64,000 nucleotides of DNA from positions 3,534,001 to 3,598,000 of the forward strand of contig NZ_CP042305.1 in assembly GCF_007859675.1 (NCBI RefSeq). The letters run 5' to 3'. The DNA is from Humibacter ginsenosidimutans. GTDB taxonomy: Bacteria > Actinomycetota > Actinomycetes > Actinomycetales > Microbacteriaceae. Both the position numbers and the translations under genes were made by a program. Shown here piece by piece: positions 22,351-30,584 of this stretch. The notes below the pieces were generated by a model. The model ran no database searches. It saw only the letters and a program-made list of their open reading frames with translations, and was not told the DNA's origin. Positions within the stretch are counted from its first letter, which is position 1; each line of letters opens with the position of its first letter.

Positions 22351-23441
22351 CCGGCTCTGGCGGGGCGCAGCTGAGCGACGGCGAATTCGCGAACGCCGGC
22401 CTCGAAGCCGACGCGGGCGTCGAATCCGAGTTCGCGGCGTGCACGTTCCGCGGATGCGGTGATGTGACGCACGTCGCCGAGCCGGTACTCGCCGGTGACG
22501 ACGGGCGCCGGACCGCCGTGCGCCACGCTCAGGGCTCGGGCGAACTCTCCCACCGTGTGGGGATCGCCGCTTGCGACGTTGAAGGCACGGACCTCACCGG
22601 GCGTGCGGTCGGCAGTCCACCGGATCGCCGCGATGTTCGCGCGGGCGACGTCGGCGACGTGCACGAAGTCTCTGCGCTGGGCACCGTCCTCGAAGACTCG
22701 CGGCGCGTCGCCGCGTTCCAGCGCCGACCGGAAAAAGGAGGCGACTCCGGCGTACGGGGTCTCGCTCGGCATCCCCGGTCCGTACACGTTGTGATAGCGC
22801 AGCAAGGCAGCGACCCCTCCGCCGGCCCGCGCCCATGCTCGCACGAGGTTCTCCTGTGCGACCTTCGTGGCGGCGTAGACGTTGCGCGGGTCGAGGGGTG
22901 CGTCTTCGCCGATGGGCTCGGGCTTCATCGCTCGACCGGTTCGTGGCGAGATCGGCTCGAACCGTCCCGCCAGCAGATCGGCTTCGGCACGCGCCGGTGC
23001 TGCAGTGCTGCCCAGGTCGTCGCGGTACCTGCCCTCTCCGTAGACGACCATGGACGATGCGAGCACGAGTCGGCGCACTCCTCTGCGCGCGGCCTGCGTC
23101 AGCAGCACCGCCGTGCCGAGGTCGTTGCTTCCGACATAGTCGGGGGTGTCGTCGAGGTCGACGCCGAGTCCCACCTTCGCCGCCTGATGGCTCACCACGT
23201 CGATGCCGTCGAGGGCGTCGAAGACTGCCGACGAGTCCCGAACGTCGGCACGGACCACCTCGACAGATGCGGGGAGACGGCTTTGGGTCACGCTCTCGCC
23301 GGGAGCGGCCGCTTCGGTGTTCGCGTGCACGTCGGCGCGGAAGGAGTCGAGCACTCTGACGCGCCATCCGCGCTCCAGTGCCGCGGACACGACGTGCGAT
23401 CCGATGAACCCCGCGCCGCCGGTCACCAGCACGCTCGGCAT
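22347..23441 (-). CDS. NAD-dependent epimerase/dehydratase (GalE-like SDR)
   Basis: 364 residues. The extended-SDR signature is clear: VLVTGGAGFIGSHVVSAALERG at the start, DVRDSSAVFDAL, HQAAKVGLGVD, and the catalytic NVYAATKVAQENL (Tyr-x-x-x-Lys). RNV-type nucleotide-sugar contacts follow at YGPGMPSETPYAGVASFF. It would act on a nucleotide sugar. The stop of the upstream MTA phosphorylase and this ATG share one base, and the end overlaps the membrane gene, so the three genes are one tightly coupled operon. Confidence 0.85.
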   Translation of the reverse strand: MPSVLVTGGAGFIGSHVVSAALERGWRVRVLDSFRADVHANTEAAAPGESVTQSRLPASVEVVRADVRDSSAVFDALDGIDVVSHQAAKVGLGVDLDDTPDYVGSNDLGTAVLLTQAARRGVRRLVLASSMVVYGEGRYRDDLGSTAAPARAEADLLAGRFEPISPRTGRAMKPEPIGEDAPLDPRNVYAATKVAQENLVRAWARAGGGVAALLRYHNVYGPGMPSETPYAGVASFFRSALERGDAPRVFEDGAQRRDFVHVADVARANIAAIRWTADRTPGEVRAFNVASGDPHTVGEFARALSVAHGGPAPVVTGEYRLGDVRHITASAERARRELGFDARVGFEAGVREFAVAQLRPARAG

Positions 23442-24283
23442 CAGATCGCCACTCCTGCTTCGAGAACGCGACGAACCGCCTCGTCGGCAACGCGTGCCCG
23501 GGCTCGATAGTCGTTCGGTATCGCCAGGGTGATGGCCGCGATCGCCGATCTGATGCGCAGCTGGGCTTCCGCCAGGCGGTCCAACACGACGACAGGATCG
23601 ACGGCATCGTCTTCGGATTCGCCTGCATCGGAATCCGTGACGTACGAGAGGTTGACCATGCCGAGATTCAGCTCAGCGGCGAGCGCGGCCTCCGGATACT
23701 GCGTCATGTTCACGAGGTCGGCTCCGAGTGTGCGATACCACCGCGACTCGGCGCGGGTCGAGAACCGTGGCCCCTGCACGACGACGGTGGTGCCGGATGC
23801 CCGAACCTGCTCGCCCGCGTCGGTGAGGGCATCCATGGCGATCGCCCTCAACCTGGCGCAGTACGGATCGGAGAATGGAAGGTGCTGCACGTCGTCGCCG
23901 TCGAAGAAGGTGTCGTCTCTGCCCCACGTGCGGTCGATGAGTTGGTCGGGGATGACGAAAGTGCAGGGAGGCAGCTCGGGCGAGAGCGATCCGACCGCCG
24001 ACGACGAGACGAGGGCGTGCACCCCCAGTGAGGCCATAGCCCAGATGTTCGCGCGGTAGGGAACGCGATGCGGGGGGAGCGTGTGGGCGCTACCGTGCCT
24101 GGCGAGGAACGCGACCTGCACGCCGCCGAGGTCGCCGACGGTGATGGGCGACGATGTTGGGCCGTAGGGCGTCGGCACATCGAGCGTCGTCGGCCGCTCG
24201 AGCAGTGAATACAGCCCGGAGCCTCCGATGACGCCGACGATCGGAGTCGGGCTGGGGAGGGTCGTGTCGTCGAAGGCGGTCAT
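23441..24283 (-). CDS. mtnP: S-methyl-5'-thioadenosine phosphorylase (MTAP/PNP family)
   Basis: 280 residues from ATG 24283, with GAAAGGA 5 bases upstream. VGVIGGSGLYSL opens the protein, ARHGSAHTLPPHRVPYRANI binds phosphate, and VNMTQYPEAALAAEL is the purine/ribose motif; the Asn-Met-Thr form favours MTA over guanosine/inosine phosphorylases. It splits 5'-methylthioadenosine (and often 5'-deoxyadenosine) to adenine and the sugar 1-phosphate. First gene of the operon with the epimerase and membrane protein. Confidence 0.85.
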   Translation of the reverse strand: MTAFDDTTLPSPTPIVGVIGGSGLYSLLERPTTLDVPTPYGPTSSPITVGDLGGVQVAFLARHGSAHTLPPHRVPYRANIWAMASLGVHALVSSSAVGSLSPELPPCTFVIPDQLIDRTWGRDDTFFDGDDVQHLPFSDPYCARLRAIAMDALTDAGEQVRASGTTVVVQGPRFSTRAESRWYRTLGADLVNMTQYPEAALAAELNLGMVNLSYVTDSDAGESEDDAVDPVVVLDRLAEAQLRIRSAIAAITLAIPNDYRARARVADEAVRRVLEAGVAI

Positions 24284-24426
24284 GGAGTCCTTTCGTCGTG
24301 CCAACACTGCGAGACGGAGAGAGGCTCGGTATCCACCGAGCGCTTACGATCCGGTGACGGTTCGGTCGCGGTTGTGCGCGGCAGGATGTCTGCGGACGGT
24401 AAGGATTGCCGCATCCCGTGCGACGC

Positions 24427-25017
24427 ATGGACGTTGAGACTGACTGCGTGACCCACATCACGGAGAGCCTTTCGGAGCGGCTGACCGCCGTCTCCCGGCG
24501 AGTGCAACGGTCGCTGCGCTCGCCGGCACGAACGAAGCGCATGGCCGTCGTTCTCGGGCGGGTGCTGGCTTTCGCGTTCGTGGTGTGCTTTCTCACCGGT
24601 CTCTACAGCCATCTGCTGCAGGATCCACTCCCCGGCATGCGGTTCCCGACGAGCCCGTACTGGCTCTATCAGGCCACGCAGGGAGTGCACATCACGGTCG
24701 GGCTCGCGCTGTTCCCGTTGCTTCTGGCCAAGCTCTGGACGGTCTATCCGGTGCTGTTCCGGTGGCCGGCGATCACCTCATGGCGTGACCTGGTCGAGCG
24801 AGGGCTCATCGCGGCGCTCGTCTCCTCCGCGCTTCTGGAACCCGTGATCGGTCTGATCAACACGTTTCAGTGGTACCCATGGCCGTTCTCGTTCCGCAAG
24901 GTGCACTACGGGCTCGCCTGGCTGATCGTCGGCGGGATCGCTCTGCACATCGCCTTCAAGCTGCCGATCATCGTCAGACATTGGCGCCGCGGTGACGATG
25001 ACGAGGAGCCGGTGTGA
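24427..25017 (+). CDS. cytochrome b561-type membrane protein
   Basis: 196 residues from ATG 24427 (GTG 24448 is possible; neither has a clear ribosome-binding site). Four helices: VLGRVLAFAFVVCFLTGLYS, GVHITVGLALFPLLLAKLW, LIAALVSSALLEPVIGLI and VHYGLAWLIVGGIALHIAF. Histidines at YSH, GVHIT, KVHYG and ALHIA are placed to hold two b hemes. It overlaps the molybdopterin oxidoreductase gene by 4 bases. The pair recalls MsrQ-MsrP (YedZ-YedY), so it probably carries quinol electrons to or from that enzyme. Confidence 0.8.
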   Translation: MDVETDCVTHITESLSERLTAVSRRVQRSLRSPARTKRMAVVLGRVLAFAFVVCFLTGLYSHLLQDPLPGMRFPTSPYWLYQATQGVHITVGLALFPLLLAKLWTVYPVLFRWPAITSWRDLVERGLIAALVSSALLEPVIGLINTFQWYPWPFSFRKVHYGLAWLIVGGIALHIAFKLPIIVRHWRRGDDDEEPV

Positions 25018-25625
25018 AGAAGAGTGGCACGACGACTCGGCGAGGGTTCCTGATCGGAATCGGCACCGCTGCCGCGGCTCTGGTCGCTCTGACGGCCGGG
25101 CAGTCGTTCGGCGTGCTCTCGGCTCTGAATGTGTTCGGACCGCGCCGACAGGATGCGGGACCGCAGAGCCTGCCGGTGAACCGCACGGCCGACCAGGCGA
25201 AGGTCGCGGCTCGTGCGCTCGACCCTTCCTGGCGACTCGCAGTCATCGACGGAGCAGCGTCACGCGAGTACACGAGGGAGCAGCTGCTCGGTCTGGCGCA
25301 GACGGACGCCGAGCTGCCCATCGCCTGCATCGAGGGCTGGAGCACGGATGCCTCGTGGCGCGGTGTTCGCCTGCGCGACCTGCTGGCGTCGATGGGCGCG
25401 CCACCCGATGCGGCCGTGCGCATCATGAGCCTGGAACCGGAAGGCCACTACCGGGTGACCACGATGGGTCCGGAGTTCGCGCACGATCCGCGTACGCTCG
25501 TGGCTCTCGAGGTGAACGGTGAGCCGTTGGACCTCGACCACGGATATCCGGCTCGCATCATCGCCCCCGGTCGTCCGGGGGTGCTGCAGACGAAGTGGCT
25601 GAGCACGATCGAGGTGCTCCGATGA
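25014..25625 (+). CDS. molybdopterin-dependent oxidoreductase (sulfite-oxidase fold, Tat-exported)
   Basis: 203 residues. A twin-arginine-like signal TTRRGFLIGIGTAAAALVAL opens the protein. The core has PIACIEGWSTDASWRGV, in which the cysteine would ligate molybdenum, then MSLEPEGHYRVTTM and GYPARIIAPGRPG, as in YedY/sulfite-oxidase domains. It is smaller than YedY (about 300 residues) and lacks the dimerisation domain. Starts at GTG 25014 inside the stop of the cytochrome b gene. Probably a periplasmic reductase; the substrate is unknown (methionine sulfoxide is one option). Confidence 0.85.
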   Translation: MKKSGTTTRRGFLIGIGTAAAALVALTAGQSFGVLSALNVFGPRRQDAGPQSLPVNRTADQAKVAARALDPSWRLAVIDGAASREYTREQLLGLAQTDAELPIACIEGWSTDASWRGVRLRDLLASMGAPPDAAVRIMSLEPEGHYRVTTMGPEFAHDPRTLVALEVNGEPLDLDHGYPARIIAPGRPGVLQTKWLSTIEVLR

Positions 25626-26087
25626 GCCGCCGAATGCTCATCCTGCTGCGCGCGATCTGTGCCGTTCTGGGGGCCGGTCTCACCGCGGCCGGCGCGTTCT
25701 TCCTGCTGACAACAGAGCCTCCAGCTGCACTCCTCGGGCTGGCGGTGTGGCTCGTCGCCGCCGTCGTGCTGCACGATGGCGTCTTCGCGCCGGTCGTCCA
25801 GTTCGTGAACAGGGCGGTGGGAGGGGCGACGCGAGGATTTTTCGTCGTCGGTCGCCACGACGATTCGGATCCTCTTCGGAGTCGGCGCGCTGCTGACCCT
25901 GATCGTGGTTCCCGAGCTGATCGCGCAAGCAAGGCCGCATGCCAATCCGACGATCTTGGTCGGCGACTATGCGATGCGGCTGCTTGTCGTGTGGGGTGTC
26001 ATCACCGTGGCTGCGGCATCCATCGTCACGTCGTCGGTCGTGCGTACTCGCAGAAGGTACGTCCGTCGGCGCTCCACTCGCGAGTGA
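25622..26087 (+). pseudogene. membrane protein gene broken by a frameshift
   Basis: Frame 1 from ATG 25622 encodes two good helices (LLRAICAVLGAGLTAAGAF and LLGLAVWLVAAVVLHDGVF) up to VNRAVGGATRG, then becomes hydrophilic and arginine-rich. The +1 frame continues the protein: ILFGVGALLTLIVVPELIAQ, then YAMRLLVVWGVITVAAASIV and a basic tail ending at 26087. A T5 run at 25838-25842 marks the likely site; with four T the text reads through as one protein of about 155 residues. The ATG overlaps the molybdoenzyme stop by 4 bases. The last 62 bases overlap the convergent methyltransferase gene. Real mutation or sequencing error cannot be told apart. Confidence 0.7.
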
Positions 26088-26730
26088 GCCGGAGCCCGGC
26101 ACGATGTGCGTGTCGGCGAAGCGCCAACGCTCCGACGCGTGCCCATCGGAACGTCGGGCCGCTGAGGCCCTTGTCGTCGGCAAGGACCGCGGTGAATGCG
26201 ACGTCGGCCGTGACATCCGGGTCACCCTCGACGATCACTGTGCCGCCCGGCGCCAGCAGCGCGACGACCCGGTTCAGCAGTCGTAGCGGGTCCCCGCCGA
26301 TTCCGATGTTGCCGTCGAGCAACAGCACCGTCGCCCAGCGGCCCTCACCGGGCAACGATTCGAACAGCGACCGTCGAAGCACCGGGATGCCCTTGGCGAC
26401 GGCGATCTCGCATGCGGCGCGCGAGAGATCGACTCCGAGGGCCGGGCGACCGGAGCTCATGGATGCCTGCACCATGCGACCCGGACCGCATCCGAGGTCG
26501 AGCAGGGGGCCATCGCCGCGGGCCAGGAGTGCTCTCTCGTGCTGATCGGCTCGTGCGGCGAACCTCCAGACGGGGATGACGTCGACAGGAGCTCCCGATG
26601 CGACGTCGTAGAGAAGCAGTTGCCCGCGGCCCTCGCGGAGCGCGCGATCGTAGGGGCCCGCGGCGTCTGCGCCGAATTCTCCAGTTGCGCTCCCGAATGC
26701 GACCCAAGTCAGCGGTGCCGGTCCGCTCAC
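26026..26730 (-). CDS. class I SAM-dependent methyltransferase
   Basis: 234 residues. SAM-binding motif I is LLDLGCGPGRMVQA (near residue 75), the acidic residue after strand 2 is in ALGVDLSR, and VLLLDGNIGIGGDP plus APGGTVIVEGDPD form the later motifs. The N-terminus FGSATGEFGADAAGPYDRAL is peculiar to the methyltransferases that accompany DUF2064 proteins. It is the third gene of the GT2-DUF2064-methyltransferase operon; its start overlaps the DUF2064 stop. The substrate is unknown. Confidence 0.85.
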   Translation of the reverse strand: MSGPAPLTWVAFGSATGEFGADAAGPYDRALREGRGQLLLYDVASGAPVDVIPVWRFAARADQHERALLARGDGPLLDLGCGPGRMVQASMSSGRPALGVDLSRAACEIAVAKGIPVLRRSLFESLPGEGRWATVLLLDGNIGIGGDPLRLLNRVVALLAPGGTVIVEGDPDVTADVAFTAVLADDKGLSGPTFRWARVGALALRRHAHRAGLRLTREWSADGRTFCEYARPTT

Positions 26731-27362
26731 CGCAGCGTGCTCTCCGTCGGGGCGGCAGTGCCGACGAAGTGCTGCAGGCTTCGAACAGACTCTGCGATCA
26801 CCTCGAGGTCCTCGACGGTGTCGAGGTCACGGAGCGAGCGCAGGTCGCGCACGACGAGGCCGCTCCGTTCGAGCCGCTCTCGTTGCAGCGACCCGGTGTC
26901 GGATCTCGACATCGGGATGCCCCGCACCAGCGAGCCTCGCGGCGAGCGCAGACCGAGCGCCCAGAAGCCACCGTCCAGTGCAGGCCCGAACAGGGCATCC
27001 ACCCCGTCGGGCCACTCGTCGAACACGCCATCGAAGTCGGCGGGCGCAATGTGGGGTGTGTCCATGCCGATCAGCACGGTCGGCTCGTCGAGAAGGTCGA
27101 AGACGCTTCCCAATCGCTCATCGAGGCCGCCTTCCGGCTGACGGATGATCTCGAATCGTTCGGCCGCGTCGGGAACCTCGGAGGCCGCGCCGTCGAAGAA
27201 CAAGATGCGCCGGGTCGCGGGCAGTGCTCGCGCCGTTCTCAAAGTCGTCGCCAGAGAAACGTGCGCCACTGCAGCCGCTTCCGCCAGCGAAAGCGGGGGG
27301 TGGAGCCGTGTCTTCACCCTGCCCGCCACGCACTCTTTCGCGATCACCACCAGGGCCGTCAT
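26727..27362 (-). CDS. DUF2064 protein (rSAM/selenodomain-associated transferase 1 type)
   Basis: 211 residues with a nucleotidyltransferase/GT-A fold: VVIAKECVAGRVKTRLHPPL at the N-terminus (the K-x-x-x-G-x-x-K-T-R-L motif), then LIGMDTPHIAPADFD and DALFGPALDGGFWALGLR. Proteins of this family (TIGR04282) sit beside GT2 enzymes in many bacteria and are thought to activate or transfer a sugar. Overlaps of 4 bases with the genes on both sides show an operon. Confidence 0.85.
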   Translation of the reverse strand: MTALVVIAKECVAGRVKTRLHPPLSLAEAAAVAHVSLATTLRTARALPATRRILFFDGAASEVPDAAERFEIIRQPEGGLDERLGSVFDLLDEPTVLIGMDTPHIAPADFDGVFDEWPDGVDALFGPALDGGFWALGLRSPRGSLVRGIPMSRSDTGSLQRERLERSGLVVRDLRSLRDLDTVEDLEVIAESVRSLQHFVGTAAPTESTLR

Positions 27363-28024
27363 CGGGACTCCGCGCGCAGAACATGGGACATGTCGTGCAC
27401 CGCGCCGAGAAAGCCACGAACGGTTCCCGTGACTTTCGATCTGCCGATTCGCGGCAGGTAGCTCACGTCGACTTCAGCGAGGCGCCATCCTGCCGCGTGT
27501 GCGCTCAGCAGCATCTCCAGCGGGTATCCGCTGCGGCGGTCGGTCAGAGCGAGTGAGAAGAGACCGTCGCGGCCGGCTGCGCGCATCGGTCCGAGGTCGT
27601 GAACAGGAACTCCGGCACGAGCGCGAAGGTAGGCGGCGAGCACCCGGTTCGCGAGTCTGACGGGCGGCGACCATGACCCTGGCGTTGCTCTTCTTCGTCC
27701 CAGGACGAGGTCGGCGTCGCCGCGTGCGATCGGTTCGACGACGCGTGGAAGCTCGGTGAGATCGAGCGATCCGTCGCAGTCGCAGAAGGCGACGACGGAT
27801 GCCGACGACGCGAGCAGCCCTGCGTGCGCCGCCGCTCCGAAACCGCGGATCCGTTGCTCGACCACAGTCGCTCCGAGGCTGGCCGCGATGTGCGCCGAGT
27901 CGTCCGTCGATCCGTTGTCGACGACGATCGCCCGATATCCCGTGGGAAGTGCGCCGAGCACTTTCGGGAGCGCGCCCGCCTCGTTCAGACAGGGCAGCAC
28001 GACGTCGACGATCGGAATGGTCAC
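27359..28024 (-). CDS. family 2 glycosyltransferase
   Basis: 221 residues. The GT-A opening is IVDVVLPCLNEAGALPKVLG, then IVVDNGSTDDSAHIAA and FCDCDGSLDLTELPRV, which supplies the DxD-type metal site; VLGRRRATPGSW and PVHDLGPMRA follow. No membrane helices, so it acts at the cytosolic face. It resembles polyprenyl-phosphate sugar synthases and Rv0539-like proteins. First gene of the operon with DUF2064 and the methyltransferase, divergent from the response regulator gene. Confidence 0.85.
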   Translation of the reverse strand: MTIPIVDVVLPCLNEAGALPKVLGALPTGYRAIVVDNGSTDDSAHIAASLGATVVEQRIRGFGAAAHAGLLASSASVVAFCDCDGSLDLTELPRVVEPIARGDADLVLGRRRATPGSWSPPVRLANRVLAAYLRARAGVPVHDLGPMRAAGRDGLFSLALTDRRSGYPLEMLLSAHAAGWRLAEVDVSYLPRIGRSKVTGTVRGFLGAVHDMSHVLRAESR

Positions 28025-28137
28025 GTTCTCGACGCTAGAGATGCACCGAGAACCGGGCGGTGCCCAACTCTTACGAACCGAAGACGGCTCAGCGCACAGC
28101 GTTCATGCCGTCGTGCACGAAACCTATTCTGGGGTGC

Positions 28138-28878
28138 ATGGTCTCCCTGCCCGCTTCGGTCGCGGCACGCAACAGTGACCTCATCGATCGGCGCGTGCTG
28201 GTGGTCGAAGACGATCCGACAATGCTCGAAGTCGCTTCCAGCTACCTCAGCGCGGCCGGTTTTCTGGTCGACCAGGCGGTCGACGGCTTCGCGGCACTCG
28301 ACGCCGCCAGGCGCCGTATGCCCGATCTGATCGTGCTCGATCGGATGCTTCCCGGTATCGACGGCGCCGAGGTCTGCAGGCGCCTCCGCGTCGACTCCGA
28401 CGTTCCCGTTCTCCTGTTGACCGCTCTCAGGTCGGAAGAGGCGAGGATCGAAGGGCTCGAGTCGGGAGCCGACGACTACCTTACGAAGCCGTTCTCGCCG
28501 CGCGAGCTCGTGCTACGGGTGCAATCCGTGCTCCGACGCAGCCTGGACACGCTGACACCTGAAGCCCCCGTCGATCTCGGACCCTTCCACCTCGAGCCTT
28601 CCGCACGAATCGTCAGCGAGAACGGTGAGCTGCTCTCCTTGTCGGCGCGCGAGTTCGATCTGCTGGCGTTCCTGATCAAGCATCCTTCTCGTGTGTTCAG
28701 CCGGGACGAACTGCTGCGGCTGGTATGGGGATGGGACATCGGCGACCGATCGACCGTCACCGTCACCGTGCGCAGGCTTCGCGAGAAGATCGAGCGCAAC
28801 CCCGCCGAACCCGAACTGCTTCGCACCGTCTGGGGTGTCGGCTATCGCTTCGACGTCGATGCGGCGGTTCAGCCGTGA
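28138..28878 (+). CDS. OmpR-family response regulator
   Basis: 246 residues from ATG 28138. Receiver domain: VLVVEDDPTML, phosphoacceptor in DLIVLDRMLPGIDG, switch residue in VLLLTALRS and YLTKPFSPREL. DNA-binding winged helix: LSLSAREFDLLAFLIKHPSR, SRDELLRLVWGW, then VTVTVRRLREKIE and VWGVGYRF. TATTCT (28125-28130) ends 7 bases before the ATG, so it is probably leaderless. It forms an operon with the kinase gene (4-base overlap). It probably controls the adjacent envelope/redox operons, which is an inference. Confidence 0.9.
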   Translation: MVSLPASVAARNSDLIDRRVLVVEDDPTMLEVASSYLSAAGFLVDQAVDGFAALDAARRRMPDLIVLDRMLPGIDGAEVCRRLRVDSDVPVLLLTALRSEEARIEGLESGADDYLTKPFSPRELVLRVQSVLRRSLDTLTPEAPVDLGPFHLEPSARIVSENGELLSLSAREFDLLAFLIKHPSRVFSRDELLRLVWGWDIGDRSTVTVTVRRLREKIERNPAEPELLRTVWGVGYRFDVDAAVQP

Positions 28879-30029
28879 TCGCGATCGGGGACCTGGCGTC
28901 GATCATCGGTATCGCCCTTGGGTGGGCGCTGGCGGTCAGCGTCGTCGGTCTGCTGCTGCTCCTCGCGCTGCGCCGTCGATCGCTGTTGTTGCAGGTGGGT
29001 GTCATCGTGCTCACGGTCGTCGCATCCACGGTCGCGGGTGTCATCGCCGTGGCCAATGCGATGTACCTCTCCGCACACGACCTCACTGTGGTCTTCTACG
29101 TCGCAGGAGTCGCCGCGCTCATCTCGCTGGTTCTCGCGATTCTGCTCGGCAGTTGGCTCACCTCGAGCGCCAGACGGCTCGTGGCCCTTGCGGGCGCGCT
29201 GAGCGAAGGCGGTACGGTCGATGCGGCGGATGCCCGTGGCTGGGCCTCTGAATTCGCCGCAGTCGCCGATCAACTGGCAGACACGAGCAGACGCCTGGCG
29301 GAGTCGCGGGCCGAGGTGGCCGCCATCGACGAGTCCCGGCGTGAGCTCATCGCCTGGATCTCGCACGATCTGCGCACGCCGCTCGCCGGACTTCGGGCGA
29401 TGGCCGAGGCGCTCGAAGACGGCCTGGCCGCCGATCCGCTGCGCTTTCACCGCCAGATGCGCTCACAGGTCGACCATCTCTCGACGATGGTCGACGACCT
29501 CTTCGAGCTGTCGAAGATCCAGTCGGGCACCTTGCGCCTCGTGCTCGAACCTGTGCGCGTCTACGACCTCGTGAGCGACGCAGTGGCGGAGCTGACTCCG
29601 CTGGCAAGCGCGCGCTCGGTCACCCTGGTCGAGCGGCCAGGCCCCGACGTGCTCGTGCTCGCGGACGACCGAGGCCTCTCGCGCGTCATCGGCAACCTCC
29701 TCGTCAACGCGATCCAGCACGCCCCGGAGGGCAGCAGCGTCACGATAGGGACAGCGGCCGATGGTGCGCGCCACGTGGTGCTGTCGGTCGCCGACCGAGG
29801 CGGCGGCATACCCGAGGAAGACCTCGCACGCGTGTTCGAGGCCGGCTGGCGGGCATCCGCCTCGCGCACCCCGGAGTCGCTGTGGGGAGTGTCGGCCGGG
29901 GCCGGTCTCGGGCTCGCGATCGCACAGGGCATCGTCCAGGCTCATCGGGGCGAGATCTCGGTTCGCAATGAAGATGACGGGTGCCGGTTCGAGGTCAGTC
30001 TTCCGACCCACCTTTCGGTCGAAGGGTGA
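28875..30029 (+). CDS. sensor histidine kinase
   Basis: 384 residues from GTG 28875. Three N-terminal helices (LGWALAVSVVGLLLLLAL, VGVIVLTVVASTVAGVIAV, VFYVAGVAALISLVLAIL) with almost no extracytoplasmic loop suggest intramembrane sensing. A HAMP-like linker (SSARRLVALAGALSEGG) leads to the H-box LIAWISHDLRTPLAGLRAM and the ATPase domain: NLLVNAIQHAPEGS (N), VADRGGGIPEEDLARVFEAG (G1/F) and GAGLGLAIAQGIVQAH (G2). Pairs with the OmpR-type regulator upstream. Confidence 0.9.
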   Translation: MIAIGDLASIIGIALGWALAVSVVGLLLLLALRRRSLLLQVGVIVLTVVASTVAGVIAVANAMYLSAHDLTVVFYVAGVAALISLVLAILLGSWLTSSARRLVALAGALSEGGTVDAADARGWASEFAAVADQLADTSRRLAESRAEVAAIDESRRELIAWISHDLRTPLAGLRAMAEALEDGLAADPLRFHRQMRSQVDHLSTMVDDLFELSKIQSGTLRLVLEPVRVYDLVSDAVAELTPLASARSVTLVERPGPDVLVLADDRGLSRVIGNLLVNAIQHAPEGSSVTIGTAADGARHVVLSVADRGGGIPEEDLARVFEAGWRASASRTPESLWGVSAGAGLGLAIAQGIVQAHRGEISVRNEDDGCRFEVSLPTHLSVEG

Positions 30030-30137
30030 TGCTCTCGGCCGAGACCTTGGCGAAGACCGGCGGCGGTAGGCGAGCGGTCGAGTGCGGTGCGATTGGCGCC
30101 GCGTCGCATCGCGCACGGGCATCCGTAGAATGAATCG

Positions 30138-30584
30138 GTGCCAGTGAACCCCGCGATCCAGGGTCGGACCTACCCGCCGACCGCCTCGTATCTCGTCGGC
30201 AGGGAGAAGGTGCGGGAGTTCGCACGCGCCGTGTTCGCGACGAACCCGATCAACCTCGACGTCGAGGCGGCCCGTGCCGCCGGCCATGCCGACGTGGTCG
30301 CTCCACCGACCTTCCCGGTCGTCGTGCAGGAGCACTCGCTCGCGCAGCTGCTCGAAGACGAGGATGCCGGCATCGACTTCGGCCGCGTGGTGCACGGTGA
30401 CCAGCGGTTCGAGTACTCCCGTGCGATCGTGGCGGGCGACGAACTGACCGCACAGCTCACCGTGACGTCCGTGAAGACGCTCGGCGGCAACTCGATGGTG
30501 ACCGCCGCGACGGCGATCACCGACGCGTCCGGCGCGCACGTGGTGACCGCGACATCCACCCTCGTGGTGCGAGGAGAGGACTGA
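30138..30584 (+). CDS. FAS1-like/MaoC dehydratase subunit (HadA type)
   Basis: 148 residues with the hot-dog fold: YLVGREKVREFARAVFATNP at the N-terminus, APPTFPVVVQEHSL and VVHGDQRFEYSRAIVAGDEL. This half lacks the catalytic Asp/His hydratase motif found in the next protein, so the two should form a heterodimeric (3R)-hydroxyacyl-ACP dehydratase like mycobacterial HadAB. TAGAAT (30126-30131) ends 6 bases before GTG 30138, so it is leaderless. The stop shares a base with the next ATG. Confidence 0.85.
   Translation: MPVNPAIQGRTYPPTASYLVGREKVREFARAVFATNPINLDVEAARAAGHADVVAPPTFPVVVQEHSLAQLLEDEDAGIDFGRVVHGDQRFEYSRAIVAGDELTAQLTVTSVKTLGGNSMVTAATAITDASGAHVVTATSTLVVRGED

Noticed and set aside
24284..24307. 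Upstream start for the MTA phosphorylase
   Set aside because: The extra residues have no ribosome-binding site, while ATG 24283 has GAAAGGA at 5 bases.
25838..25850. Programmed -1 ribosomal frameshift at ATTTTTC
   Set aside because: The downstream coding frame is +1 (or -2) relative to the first, which a -1 slip cannot reach.
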